DNA from: CAVQCJ01 sp963771835
Lineage (GTDB): Bacteria; Actinomycetota; Actinomycetes; Prado026
Direction of reading: 5' to 3'
DNA: 64,000 bases
Assembly (NCBI GenBank): GCA_963771835.1
Contig: CAVYVA010000002.1
Span: 620,001 to 684,000 of the forward strand
Shown here one piece after another: positions 9,955 to 18,952 of this stretch. Below the pieces are notes generated by a model that saw only the letters and a program-made list of their open reading frames with translations, ran no database searches and was not told the origin of the DNA. How positions within the stretch are numbered: position 1 is the first letter of the stretch; each line of letters opens with the position of its first letter. The position numbers and the translations under genes are program-made.

Positions 9955-10827
9955 TCAGAACGGGCCGAAGACGCGGGTCCCGGTGGCGTCGATCGTGGCG
10001 GCCAGCTCGTCCTCGTCGATCCCTTTCACCTGCGCCATCGCGCGGACCGTCAGCGGGACCAGGAAGCTGGCGTTGGGGCGGCCGCGGTACGGCGTCGGGG
10101 TGAGGAACGGCGCATCGGTCTCGACCAGCGTCTGCGCCGGCGGCGTGACGACGAGCGCGTCCCGCAGACTCTGCGCGTTCTTGAACGTCACCGTACCGGC
10201 GAACGACAGCACCCACCCCTGCTCGACGCACGTGCGCGCCATCGCGACGTCGCCGCTGAAGCAGTGGAACACGACGGTGCGCGGCGCGCCCTCGTCGAGC
10301 AGCACGCGCATGACGTCCGCGTGCGCGTCACGGTCGTGGATGACGAGTGCCTTGTCGTGCTCGCGCGCCATCACGATGTGCCGACGGAACGACTCCTCCT
10401 GCACATCGCGTCCGACGCCGGCTCCGGTACGGAAGTAGTCGAGACCGGTCTCACCGACTGCGCGCACGCGTTCGTGCGCGGCGAGCGCGTCGATCTCGTC
10501 CCACGCGGCGACGAGTGCGGCGCGGCCGTGCTCGGCGTGGATGCGCGGCGCTTCGTTCGGGTGCAGCGAGACGCCGGCGACGATCGCCTCGTGCGCGGCG
10601 GCGACGTCGACAGCCCAACGCGCGCCCGGCAGGTCGCAGCCGATCTGCACGATCCTGGTCACGCCGACGGCCGTCGACGCGGCGAGGGCCTGGTCGACGT
10701 CCATCCACGCGTCGCCGTCCCGGATGTCCAGGTGGCAGTGGCTGTCCAGGACCGGGGTCCGCAGCGGCTCGGGCGGCGGCGGGTACGTGCGGTCGCGGGA
10801 CCGCTCCGAGGCGGGTCGTTCGCGCAC
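9955..10827 (-). CDS. tatD: TatD family metal-dependent hydrolase/DNase
   Basis: TatD proteins are TIM-barrel metal-dependent 3'-5' exonucleases. The 290-residue product has the metal-binding DSHCHLD motif (~28-34), a VGETGLDYF strand with the Glu ligand, RRHIVMAREHDKALVIHDRDAH with ligand His, VFHCFSGD, and VETDAPFLTP with the catalytic Asp. It sits directly after metG (the metG stop is 2 nt away), the common metG-tatD-rpfB-rsmA order. The N-terminal ~25 residues are poorly conserved and the true start could be an internal one. Confidence 0.9.
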   Translation of the reverse strand: MRERPASERSRDRTYPPPPEPLRTPVLDSHCHLDIRDGDAWMDVDQALAASTAVGVTRIVQIGCDLPGARWAVDVAAAHEAIVAGVSLHPNEAPRIHAEHGRAALVAAWDEIDALAAHERVRAVGETGLDYFRTGAGVGRDVQEESFRRHIVMAREHDKALVIHDRDAHADVMRVLLDEGAPRTVVFHCFSGDVAMARTCVEQGWVLSFAGTVTFKNAQSLRDALVVTPPAQTLVETDAPFLTPTPYRGRPNASFLVPLTVRAMAQVKGIDEDELAATIDATGTRVFGPF

Positions 10828-10828
10828 G

Positions 10829-12438
10829 TCAGGAGCCGGCTCCCTCGTCCAGCCGCGGGAAGAGCACCGCGCCCTTGGTCACCGCGAGGCCGGCGGGCAG
10901 CTGCCCCCACCGGCCGGCGTCGGCCAGCGGCTGGGCGGCGAGGGCCCCCAGGGCCGCCTGCGCGCCGAGCGAGTCCCACAGCGCCGCGCACGCCTTCGGC
11001 ATCACCGCGTTGAGCAGCACGGCGAGCACCCGCAGGCCCTCGGCGGCGGTGTACAGGACCGTCTCCAGCCGGCCGCGGTCGTCGGGCGACTTCGCCAGCT
11101 GCCACGGCTGCTGCTCGGTGAGGTAGCCGTTGAGCACGTCGACCAGGTCCCACACCGCGCCGAGCGCACCGGAGAAGTCGAGCTCGCCGACCCGGGCGTC
11201 CGCCCCGGCCGTCGCGTCGAGCGCCGCCGCCGCCACGACTGCGTCGGCGGGACCGCTGTCCACCGCGGCCGGCAGCACGCCGTCGCAGTACCGGACGACC
11301 ATCGCCGCCACCCGGGAGGCCAGGTTGCCGAAGCCGTTCGCCAGCTCGGAGGTGTAGCGCGCGGTCATGTCCTCCCACGAGAACGAGCCGTCGGAGCCGA
11401 ACTGGATCGCGCGCAGGAAGTAGTAGCGGAACGCGTCCGAGCCGAAGTGGTCGACGACCTCGGACGGGCGCGATCCCGGTCAGCTTCGACTTGCTCATCT
11501 TCTCGCCGCCGACGAGCAGCCAGCCGTGCGCGAAGACCTTGCGCGGCAGCGGCTGGCCGGCGGCCATCAGCATCGCCGGCCAGATCACGGCGTGGAACCG
11601 CAGGATGTCCTTGCCCACCAGGTGCACGTCCGCGGGGAAGGTCGTCGCGAACTGGTCGGCGCCCGGTCCGTCGGTGTCGCCGAGCCCCACCGCCGTCGCG
11701 TAGTTGAGCAGCGCGTCGAACCAGACGTAGACGACCTGGTCGCGGTCCCACGGGACCGGGATCCCCCAGTCGAACGAGGACCGAGAGATCGACAGGTCCT
11801 CCAGACCCTGCCGGATGAACGAGAGCACCTCGTTGCGCGCAGACGCCGGCTCCACCGCCTCGGGGTGCTGCCTCGTAGTGGGCGAGCAGCCGGTCCGCGT
11901 ACTTCGACAGCGGGAAGAACCAGTTTCGCTCGGAGAGCTCCTCGACCGGCCGGCCGTGGATGGCGCACACCTTGAGGCCGGCGTAGTCCCCCTCGCCGTC
12001 CAGCAGCTCACCGGGAAGCTTGAACTCCTCGCAGTGGACGCAGTAAGGACCCTCGTACAGGCCCTCGAAGATCTCGCCCGCGTCGTACAGACCCTGCAGG
12101 AAGGCCTGCACACGCTGGGTGTGGCGCTCCTCGGTGGTGCGGATGAAGTCGTCGTTCGCGACGTCGAGGGTGCCGAGCACCGGCTTCCACGCGCTCTCGA
12201 CCAGCCGGTCGCACCAGACCTGCGGGGCCAGCCCGGCCGCCTCGGCGCTGCGCAGGACCTTCTCGCCGTGCTCGTCGGTGCCGGTGAGGAACCAGACCCG
12301 CTCGCCGCGCTGCCGGTGCCAGCGGGTCAGGACGTCGCCGGCGACGGTGGTGTACGCGTGTCCGATGTGCGGCGCGTCGTTGACGTAGTAGATCGGCGTC
12401 GTGACGTAGTACGCCTTCGGTCCGGCGGTCTCGGGCAT
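10829..12438 (-). CDS. metG: Methionyl-tRNA synthetase, reading frame broken twice
   Basis: MetG charges tRNA-Met. The N-terminal class I motif PHIGHAY, an AIHGRPVEELSERNWFF zinc/connective region, FDALLNYATAVG, GEKMSKSKLTG (KMSKS) and the C-terminal anticodon-binding helices are all present. They lie in three frames. An extra base near 11876-11880 (after LLAHYEA) and another in the CCC run near 11470 (after KSKLTGIAP) disrupt the gene. Removing one base at each place gives a continuous 535-residue protein of normal length. The gene is essential and all motifs are intact, so sequencing error is the likely cause. Confidence 0.9.
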
Positions 12439-12479
12439 GCACCCAGCCTATCCGCGCACCGCAACCCACTTCCCCTGCG

Positions 12480-13364
12480 TCAGCCCGGCGGGCGCGGGCG
12501 GCGGGCGGCGACGACGGCGTCGTACACCTCCCGCTTGGGGACCCCGGTCTTCCGGGCCACCTGGGCGATCGCGGCCTTGCGGGCCAGCCCGCCCTGCTCG
12601 AGCGCGTCGACCCGCGCCGCCAGCGCGGTGGCGTCCGGCGGTCCGGTCGCGTCGCCGTCCGCTCCGACGGGCGCGGTCCCGGCTCCCCCGACGACCACGG
12701 TGACCTCGCCGCGCACGCCCTGTGCGGCCCACTCGGCCAGGTCCGCCAGCGGTCCGCGGCGGACCTCCTCGTACGTCTTCGTCAGCTCGCGGCACACGGC
12801 CGCCGGTCGGGCGGGTCCCAGCGCCGACGACATCGCGGTGAGCGTCACCGCGAGCCGGTGCGGCGCCTCGAAGAACACCAGCGTGCGCGGGTCGTCGGCG
12901 AGCGCGGCCAGCCGTCCCGCCCGCTCCCCTGCCTTGCGCGGCAGGAAACCCTCGAACGCGAACCGGTCCACCGGCAGGCCAGACAGCGCCAGCGCGGTCA
13001 GCACGGCGCTCGGCCCGGGGACGGCGGTGACCGGGATGCCCGCGTCGAGCGCGGCGCGCACCAGGCGGTAGCCGGGGTCGGAGACCGACGGCATCCCGGC
13101 GTCGCTGACCAGGACGACCCGAGCCCCCGCGGTCATGGCCGCGACCAGCTCGACCGCGCGGGCCGCCTCGTTGTGCTCGTAGTACGAGACCACGCGGCCG
13201 CCGGGCGTGACGCCCAGGGCCCGGACCAGCCGCTGCAGCCGACGGGTGTCCTCGGCGGCGACGATGTCGGCCCCGGCCAGCTCCACGGCGAGGCGGGCCG
13301 GCGCGTCGGCCGGGTCGCCGATCGGGGTCCCGGCCAGGACCAGGACTCCGGACGCCTTGACCAC
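12480..13364 (-). CDS. rsmI: 16S rRNA (cytidine1402-2'-O)-methyltransferase
   Basis: RsmI 2'-O-methylates C1402 in the ribosomal P site. The 294-residue tetrapyrrole-methylase-fold protein shows LVLAGTPIGDPAD, DIVAAEDTRRLQRL, SYYEHNE, LVSDAGMPSVSDPGYRLV and VPGPSAVLTALALSGL. All are hallmark RsmI motifs. The GTG at 13364 places the first strand directly at the N-terminus; upstream in-frame sequence is non-homologous. It is divergent from the mannosyltransferase gene, with 82 bp between them, the usual actinobacterial arrangement. Confidence 0.95.
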   Translation of the reverse strand: MVKASGVLVLAGTPIGDPADAPARLAVELAGADIVAAEDTRRLQRLVRALGVTPGGRVVSYYEHNEAARAVELVAAMTAGARVVLVSDAGMPSVSDPGYRLVRAALDAGIPVTAVPGPSAVLTALALSGLPVDRFAFEGFLPRKAGERAGRLAALADDPRTLVFFEAPHRLAVTLTAMSSALGPARPAAVCRELTKTYEEVRRGPLADLAEWAAQGVRGEVTVVVGGAGTAPVGADGDATGPPDATALAARVDALEQGGLARKAAIAQVARKTGVPKREVYDAVVAARRPRPPG

Positions 13365-13446
13365 GGACGCATCCTCGCAGGATTCGGGCCGGTGGCACCG
13401 GCGCGCTCGGCGGCTCACCGGGCGACTGCGTCCCTACGATGGCGCA

Positions 13447-15093
13447 GTGAGCGCGACGTTGACCGAGGAGCAGCTGCCTGAGGCGGCCGGCCCGGGGCCG
13501 GACGCGCCCTCGCGTCGCCGGCACGGCCGCGGCCGGGCGGCCGACCGCCTGCCGCTGCGCGAGCGGCTGTACCCGGCGATGCCGGACGACCGGGGGTGGG
13601 GCTGGGGCGGGCCGCTGCTCATCACCGCGTTCGCCGCCGTCATGCGGTTCTGGAACCTCGGCCAGCCCCGGGTGTTCTCCTTCGACGAGACGTACTACGT
13701 CAAGGACGCGCTGTCGCTGTGGCGGTACCACTACGAGCAGAGCTCGCTCGGGAACGCCAACGACCTGATCCTGTCCGGCAACACCAACGTGTTCACCGGC
13801 AAGGCGTCGTTCATCGTGCACCCGCCGGTGGGCAAGTGGGTGATCGGTCTAGGCGAGCACCTGTTCGGCGTCACCCCGTTCGGCTGGCGGTTCATGCCGG
13901 CGGTGCTCGGCACCGCGATGGTCCTGATGCTGTGCCGCATCGTCCGCCGGATGACGCGCTCCACGCTGCTGGGTTGCCTGGCCGGGCTGCTGCTCGCCGT
14001 CGACGGCCTGGCGATCGTCATGTCCCGAACCGCGCTCCTGGACGGCACCCTCGCGTTCTTCGTGCTCGCGGCGTTCGGCGCACTGCTCATCGACCGGGAC
14101 CGGGCCAGGCGTCGGCTCGCCGACTGGGCCGAGGCGCGCGGCGCGCTCACCCCGATGCCGTCCGGCGAGGCGGGACCCCGGCTGGGCTGGCGCCCGTGGC
14201 GGCTGACCGCCGGCCTGCTGCTGGGCCTGGCCTGCGCGACGAAGTGGAGCGGGATCTGGTTCGTCGTGGCGTTCGGGCTGATGACCGTGCTGTGGGACAT
14301 GGGCGGGCGGCGCGCGGTGGGCATCCGCTGGCCGTTCGCGTCGATGGTCGTGCGGGACTCGTGGGGGGCGTTCGCGTCGATCGTCGCGGTCAGCATCGCT
14401 GTCTACATCGCGAGCTGGATCCCGTGGATGCAGGCCTACCCCCACATGCAGCTGGACGGCTGGGGCCTCAACCCCCGCGGTCCGTCCTTCCTGCCGCAGA
14501 GCTTCCGCGCGCTGCTCGACTACCACAGCCAGATGCTGTACTTCCACACGCACCTGACCGACCCGCACCCGTACGCGGCGAGGGCCGCCGGCTGGCTGCT
14601 CCAGGTTCGGCCGACGGCCTTCTGGTCGATCAACGACCTGAAGCGGGGCGCCGACGGATGCACGGCGACGACGTGCGTGCGCGAGGTGACCTCGATCGGC
14701 ACGCCGTTGCTCTGGTGGGCCGCCACGGCCGCGCTGGTCTGGCTCGTCTGGCGCTGGGTCGGCGCCCGGGACTGGCGGGCCGGAGCCGTCCTCGGCGCGG
14801 TGGCGGCCGGCTGGCTCCCGTGGGTGATCCTGTACCGGGACCGCACCATCTTCACGTTCTACGCCGTCGCGTTCGTGCCGTTCATGGTGACGGCCCTGGT
14901 GCTGCTGCTCGGCCAGATCCTCGGAGCCCGCGAGACCGTGTCGGCGACCCGGCGCACCTGGGGTGCTGCCGTCGTCGGCGGCTACGTGCTCCTTGTCGTC
15001 GCCAACACCGCGTGGCTGTGGCCGCTGCTGGTCGGCGACACGCTGCCGTACGCGTCCTGGCTACGGCGCCTGTGGTTCCGCGGCTGGATCTGA
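13447..15093 (+). CDS. pmt: Dolichyl-phosphate-mannose--protein mannosyltransferase (actinobacterial PMT)
   Basis: PMT is a polytopic GT39 enzyme that moves mannose from polyprenyl-phosphate-mannose onto secreted proteins. The 548-residue protein starts at GTG 13447 with a ~50-residue cytoplasmic tail. It has the loop-1 catalytic motif FSFDETYYVKDA (Asp-Glu) and FIVHPPVGKWVIGLG. A KWSGIWF segment is followed by about ten hydrophobic helices, and the C-terminus is LRRLWFRGWI. It is divergent from rsmI. The 3' end overlaps the convergent potassium-channel gene by 33 bp. Confidence 0.92.
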   Translation: MSATLTEEQLPEAAGPGPDAPSRRRHGRGRAADRLPLRERLYPAMPDDRGWGWGGPLLITAFAAVMRFWNLGQPRVFSFDETYYVKDALSLWRYHYEQSSLGNANDLILSGNTNVFTGKASFIVHPPVGKWVIGLGEHLFGVTPFGWRFMPAVLGTAMVLMLCRIVRRMTRSTLLGCLAGLLLAVDGLAIVMSRTALLDGTLAFFVLAAFGALLIDRDRARRRLADWAEARGALTPMPSGEAGPRLGWRPWRLTAGLLLGLACATKWSGIWFVVAFGLMTVLWDMGGRRAVGIRWPFASMVVRDSWGAFASIVAVSIAVYIASWIPWMQAYPHMQLDGWGLNPRGPSFLPQSFRALLDYHSQMLYFHTHLTDPHPYAARAAGWLLQVRPTAFWSINDLKRGADGCTATTCVREVTSIGTPLLWWAATAALVWLVWRWVGARDWRAGAVLGAVAAGWLPWVILYRDRTIFTFYAVAFVPFMVTALVLLLGQILGARETVSATRRTWGAAVVGGYVLLVVANTAWLWPLLVGDTLPYASWLRRLWFRGWI

Positions 15094-15831
15094 GCCGCCG
15101 CCGGCGGCCGGCTGGGTCGCCGCCGTCCTGTCCGCGTCCAGGTGGAAGCGGTTCGAGGAGAGCAGCCCCGACTCGTTGACGATCTTCGCGACCGCGGTGA
15201 CCAGGAACAGCTGCCCGACGATGGCCTCCAGGACGGCGAACGTCTGCCCGGGGTTGGTGGCCGGCACCAGGTTGCCGTAGCCCGTGGTCGTCAACGTGAT
15301 GAAGCTGAAGAAGAGATCGTCGGCCATGTCGCCGCGCCCCGACGAGCCGAAGAACGGCGGCGTGGTCTGGATCGTCCCGATCGCGCGGTAGGCGAACGCG
15401 AAGAACATGCCGAGCATCGCGTACGCCGCGATCGCGGCGATCAGCGTCTGCAGGTCGATCTTCGGACGCGCGAGCGTGTGCCGCAGCAGGGAGATCGGCG
15501 CCACTCCATACAGCACGGCGGACAGCACGAAGACGGTGGACAGTAGCCAGGAGTTCTCGTCCGTGGTCGGCCGGACGGCCAGACCGGCCACGCAGACGAC
15601 CACCGTCAGCACCAGCATCACGTCCGTGGCCCGCAGCAGGAAGCGCCGGGCGTGCGCGACCCGCATGACCACGAGGAGCACGAACGCCTGCAGCAGCAGC
15701 ACCAGGGCGACCCCGACCGGACCGAAGAACGCGACGGACGCGACGTACGTGACGGCGATGAGCGTCACGATCACGCCGTAGCCCAGGTCGTCGGAGTCGC
15801 GCCACAACGAGGAAAGCCGCCAGCGAGCCAC
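15061..15831 (-). CDS. Two-pore-type potassium channel family protein
   Basis: The 256-residue membrane protein has about four N-terminal hydrophobic segments and then a pore module. The selectivity filter reads FITLTTTGYGNLVPATNPGQ (~residues 193-212), and a C-terminal helix LEAIVGQLFLVTAVAKIV follows. TTTGYGN is the potassium-channel filter consensus. No cytosolic TrkA/RCK domain is present. It runs convergent to and overlaps the end of pmt. Confidence 0.88.
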   Translation of the reverse strand: MARWRLSSLWRDSDDLGYGVIVTLIAVTYVASVAFFGPVGVALVLLLQAFVLLVVMRVAHARRFLLRATDVMLVLTVVVCVAGLAVRPTTDENSWLLSTVFVLSAVLYGVAPISLLRHTLARPKIDLQTLIAAIAAYAMLGMFFAFAYRAIGTIQTTPPFFGSSGRGDMADDLFFSFITLTTTGYGNLVPATNPGQTFAVLEAIVGQLFLVTAVAKIVNESGLLSSNRFHLDADRTAATQPAAGGGSDPAAEPQAP

Positions 15832-15857
15832 AGCCCGTCACCCTACGCTGGGCGACC

Positions 15858-16398
15858 ATGGCCTCGCCCGTGTTCAGCACCGAACGGCTCGACATCCGCG
15901 CCGTGGACCCACGCCGACGTCGACGGCATGTACGACATCTACCGGCGGTGGGAGGTGTCCCGCTGGCTCGGGGCCACCCCGAAGGTCGCGGCCTCGGTCG
16001 AGGAGATGCACGGGACGGTCGACCGGTGGTCGGTCCGCGCGCAGGCGCCGTTCGGGATCTGGGCCGTCGTGCCGCGCGACGTAGGCGTCCCGGTCGGGAC
16101 GGTGCTGCTCGTTCCCTTCCTGGATCCGGCGGGCGACCCGTTGCCGGAGGTCGAGGTGGGCTGGCACTTCCATCCCGACGTGTGGGGCCACGGCTACGCG
16201 ACCGAGTCGGCACGCGGGGCCCTCGAGGTGGGCTGGTCGGCCGGCCTGGACGAGGTCTACGCCGTCGTGCTCCCCGGGAACGACGCGTCGGTCGCGGTCA
16301 CCCGCCGGCTCGGCATGGAGCCGATCGGCCGGACCGAACGCTTCTACGGGATCGAGCTGGACGCCTTCCGGATCGCGCGCCCCGAGGAGGCCGGCTGA
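15858..16398 (+). CDS. GNAT family N-acetyltransferase, one frame break
   Basis: The N-terminus MASPVFSTERLDIRAV lies in one frame and the remainder (WTHADVDGMYDIYRRWEVSRW onward) in another. An extra base near 15903-15907 separates them, and removing it gives a 179-residue RimJ-type acetyltransferase. VEVGWHFHPDVWGHGYATESA is the acetyl-CoA motif, and VAVTRRLGMEPIGRTERFYGI the C-terminal signature. It is divergent from the channel gene (26 bp). The continuity of motifs argues for a sequencing indel. Confidence 0.8.
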
Positions 16399-16463
16399 CG
16401 TCCAGGCCGGGCTGCGGCTCAGGCGAGGTCGAGCGTCGCCCAACATTGCGCTCCGGCCCGGGT

Positions 16464-16484
16464 GGCGGTCCGGTCTGGACCGCC
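16464..16484 (+). terminator. Hairpin downstream of acetyltransferase gene
   Basis: GGCGGTCC (16464-16471) pairs perfectly with GGACCGCC (16477-16484) across a five-base loop, 65 nt after the acetyltransferase stop. No U-tract follows. The remaining ~210 nt up to 16694 show no other gene and probably hold the promoter of the secreted-protein pair. Confidence 0.4.
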
Positions 16485-16694
16485 CCAAGGACGGTGACGA
16501 TCGGGTCGCTGTAAGTGGTCGAGTGCCGCCGACAGGTGGACGAGTGCCACCGAATAGTTGAGAAGCAGCGCGCGTGTCGGCGTGCTCAGCGAGTTGCCGC
16601 CTACTGTTCGGCCATCCACGTTCGGACTGCCGCGCGAAGAGTGCGCGGGATGGTCGGCGTACGGGGCCGTATCGACAAGGGTGGAGGCTTTGGT

Positions 16695-18938
16695 ATGCGC
16701 GGACGCGTGATGCTGTTGGCTGCGGCTGGGTGTGTGCTTGCCCTGGTGGTCCCCGGCTCGGCCGGGGCAGCTGCCGGGATCAGCAGCCGGCTCGCCGCGG
16801 CGAAGGCGCCGACGAGCGCGCGGACAGTGACGCTGGTCACCGGCGAGCGGGTGCTGTACGAGGCCGGTGGTCCAGGGTCGCGTCCCCGGGTGACGGTCGA
16901 GCCCGCTGCCCGGTCAGGGTTGGCCGGTGTGACGTCGACGATCGTGATCGGCGGCGACGTGTACGTGATCCCGGCGACGGCGCGCCCCTATCTGGGCCGG
17001 TTCCTGGACGCGAGCTTGTTCGACGTCACTGCGCTGGCCCGAGCAGGTGCCTCGGCGCGGGTACCAGTGCATCTCGCCTACAGCGGCAGCCGGGCGCCCG
17101 CGCTGCCGGGGGTGACGCTGACTGCCACGGCGGCCGGCTCAGCAGCTGGCTACGTCACGGCCTCGTCAGCGCGGGTGTTCGGGGCCGCGCTCGCGCAGCA
17201 GTACAAGACTGACACCGAGCGCGGATGGCCGGCCACCGACGCCCTGTTCGGCGGGCTCCAGCGGCTGAGCTCGGGCCTTGCGGCCGCGCCGGCCGGCGCG
17301 GTCCCCGCCTATCCGATGCGCACCCTGATCATCAGAGTTCTCGATCCGTCCGGGGCCGTGGTGCCGTTCGCGGCCGTCACCCTGACCAGCATTGACGACG
17401 TACGTAAGTTCGACGGCTTCGCCATCGTGATCCACGGCCAGGCCCGGGTCAGCGTCCCGGTCGGCACCTACGCAGGACTGGTCGAGGTCGACACCGTCGA
17501 CCCGCATACGGGGACAGGCAGCGTGGCCATGGTCCCGTTCGACGGCTACGTCGTGAGCGGCAACGCGCAGACTTTGACACTCGATGCCCGCACAGCGACG
17601 TCCAGGCTGTCAGTCCGCACGCCGCGCGCGGCGGACATCCAGGGCGAGGCCTGGGAGTGGGACCGCTTCGACGCGGCCGGTTCGGGCGGCATCGGGGCGT
17701 CGGTCTGGGCGCGGGCCGGGTTCGACATCTACACGGCGCCGGTCGCTGTGCCGCCGGCTGGTTTGGGCACCTCGCACTCGCTCGCCTGGTGGAGCCTGGC
17801 CGGGACCCCGGCCCACGGGCTGCCGTACACCTACGACCTGGCGTTCCCCGCCGACGGCGTTCCGGCCAACCAGGCTTACGTGGTCCGCGCCACGCAGCTG
17901 GAGACCGTGACAGCCCGGTACTTCAGCGACTCCCCCACCCACCAGGGACAGTTCGGTCGCTTCCCGTCCCTGCCCTTCCAGTTCGTCGTCGGCGGACAAT
18001 CGTCGATCCTGGACATCCCGCAGCAGCGCCTCGAGTACGTCCTCGCCCTGCCCTCGCTGGCATGGTCGGCTCAGCTGATCGGCGACCTCGGCGCGTGGGA
18101 TCTCAACGGGAGCTGGCTCGAGGACGGGCCGCGGGTGGCCCAGGGCGGCAGCAAGAGCGCTGTCGACTGGGCGCGCGGCCCGCTGGTCCCGGGAGTGCCG
18201 TTCGCCACCGACGGCTTCTCAGCAGGACCCGACGGCTTCTCAGCAGGACCCGTCGCGTGCCCGGTGTGCCGGGCACGCGACAAGCTCGAGCTGTTCCTGG
18301 CGCCGGTCACCGACACGACTCCCGGCCACTTCGGACCCATCGCGCCGTCCCCTGACGGCACCCCGGTGGCCCGGTTCCGGCTCTACCGCGGCAATACGCT
18401 GCTGGCAGACCAGCCGGACGGCGTCGGCGGCGTCTTCCCGGTCCAAGCCGCCCCAGCCGTGTACCGGGTGGTCTACGAGTTGAACCGCCGACCCGGAGGC
18501 GCCACCCAGTCACTGACCACGCGCACCGAGCTCACCTTCAGGTCCGGTGCCGGACAAGGGGCCGCGACACCGCCGGGGTGGGCCTGCGACCTGGGGCCCG
18601 TCTGCACGATCCCGTCGCTGCTGCAGGCCCACGTGCTGGTTCCGGTGGACTTGCACGGCGCCGTGCCGGTCGGCGCCATCCGGCTCGGGCTCACCCTCCA
18701 GCACATCCAGGGCGCGACCGGTGCACCGATCACCTCGGCGAAGATGGAGGTGCGGGTCGGGAACGGAACCTGGCAGACGCTGCCAGCGACCGTGGCCGGA
18801 CCAGGTCGCTATCAGTTCCCCCTGACCACGACCGCTGCCCAGGCCGGCGCCGGCGTCGACCTGAGGGTCACCGGCACCGACGCGAACGGCGGCCGGATCG
18901 TGCAGACGACGACCCGAGCGTTCGTGGTCGCGTCATGA
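16695..18938 (+). CDS. Large secreted protein with subtilase-type N-terminal region
   Basis: The 747-residue product starts at ATG 16695 with GGAGG seven bases upstream. It has a clear Sec signal peptide (MRGRVMLLAAAGCVLALVVPGSAGA). Residues ~40-180 (RTVTLVTGERVLYE, GGDVYVIPATARPYLGRFLDASLFDVTAL) resemble the region that precedes the catalytic domain in large Streptomyces S8 subtilases. No Asp-His-Ser protease motifs follow. The remainder is beta-rich with PVACPVCRARDKLELF and a C-terminal Ig-like segment (VDLRVTGTDANGGRIV). Its role is unknown. It is probably co-expressed with the peptidase gene that starts 14 nt downstream. Confidence 0.75.
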   Translation: MRGRVMLLAAAGCVLALVVPGSAGAAAGISSRLAAAKAPTSARTVTLVTGERVLYEAGGPGSRPRVTVEPAARSGLAGVTSTIVIGGDVYVIPATARPYLGRFLDASLFDVTALARAGASARVPVHLAYSGSRAPALPGVTLTATAAGSAAGYVTASSARVFGAALAQQYKTDTERGWPATDALFGGLQRLSSGLAAAPAGAVPAYPMRTLIIRVLDPSGAVVPFAAVTLTSIDDVRKFDGFAIVIHGQARVSVPVGTYAGLVEVDTVDPHTGTGSVAMVPFDGYVVSGNAQTLTLDARTATSRLSVRTPRAADIQGEAWEWDRFDAAGSGGIGASVWARAGFDIYTAPVAVPPAGLGTSHSLAWWSLAGTPAHGLPYTYDLAFPADGVPANQAYVVRATQLETVTARYFSDSPTHQGQFGRFPSLPFQFVVGGQSSILDIPQQRLEYVLALPSLAWSAQLIGDLGAWDLNGSWLEDGPRVAQGGSKSAVDWARGPLVPGVPFATDGFSAGPDGFSAGPVACPVCRARDKLELFLAPVTDTTPGHFGPIAPSPDGTPVARFRLYRGNTLLADQPDGVGGVFPVQAAPAVYRVVYELNRRPGGATQSLTTRTELTFRSGAGQGAATPPGWACDLGPVCTIPSLLQAHVLVPVDLHGAVPVGAIRLGLTLQHIQGATGAPITSAKMEVRVGNGTWQTLPATVAGPGRYQFPLTTTAAQAGAGVDLRVTGTDANGGRIVQTTTRAFVVAS
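18210..18251 (+). repeat. Two perfect 21-bp tandem repeats inside the secreted-protein gene
   Basis: The unit GACGGCTTCTCAGCAGGACC plus C occurs at 18210-18230 and 18231-18251. It encodes DGFSAGP twice and is in frame, so copy-number change by slippage would alter the protein by seven residues per unit. Confidence 0.9.
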
Positions 18939-18952
18939 TGAACGGAGTGAGC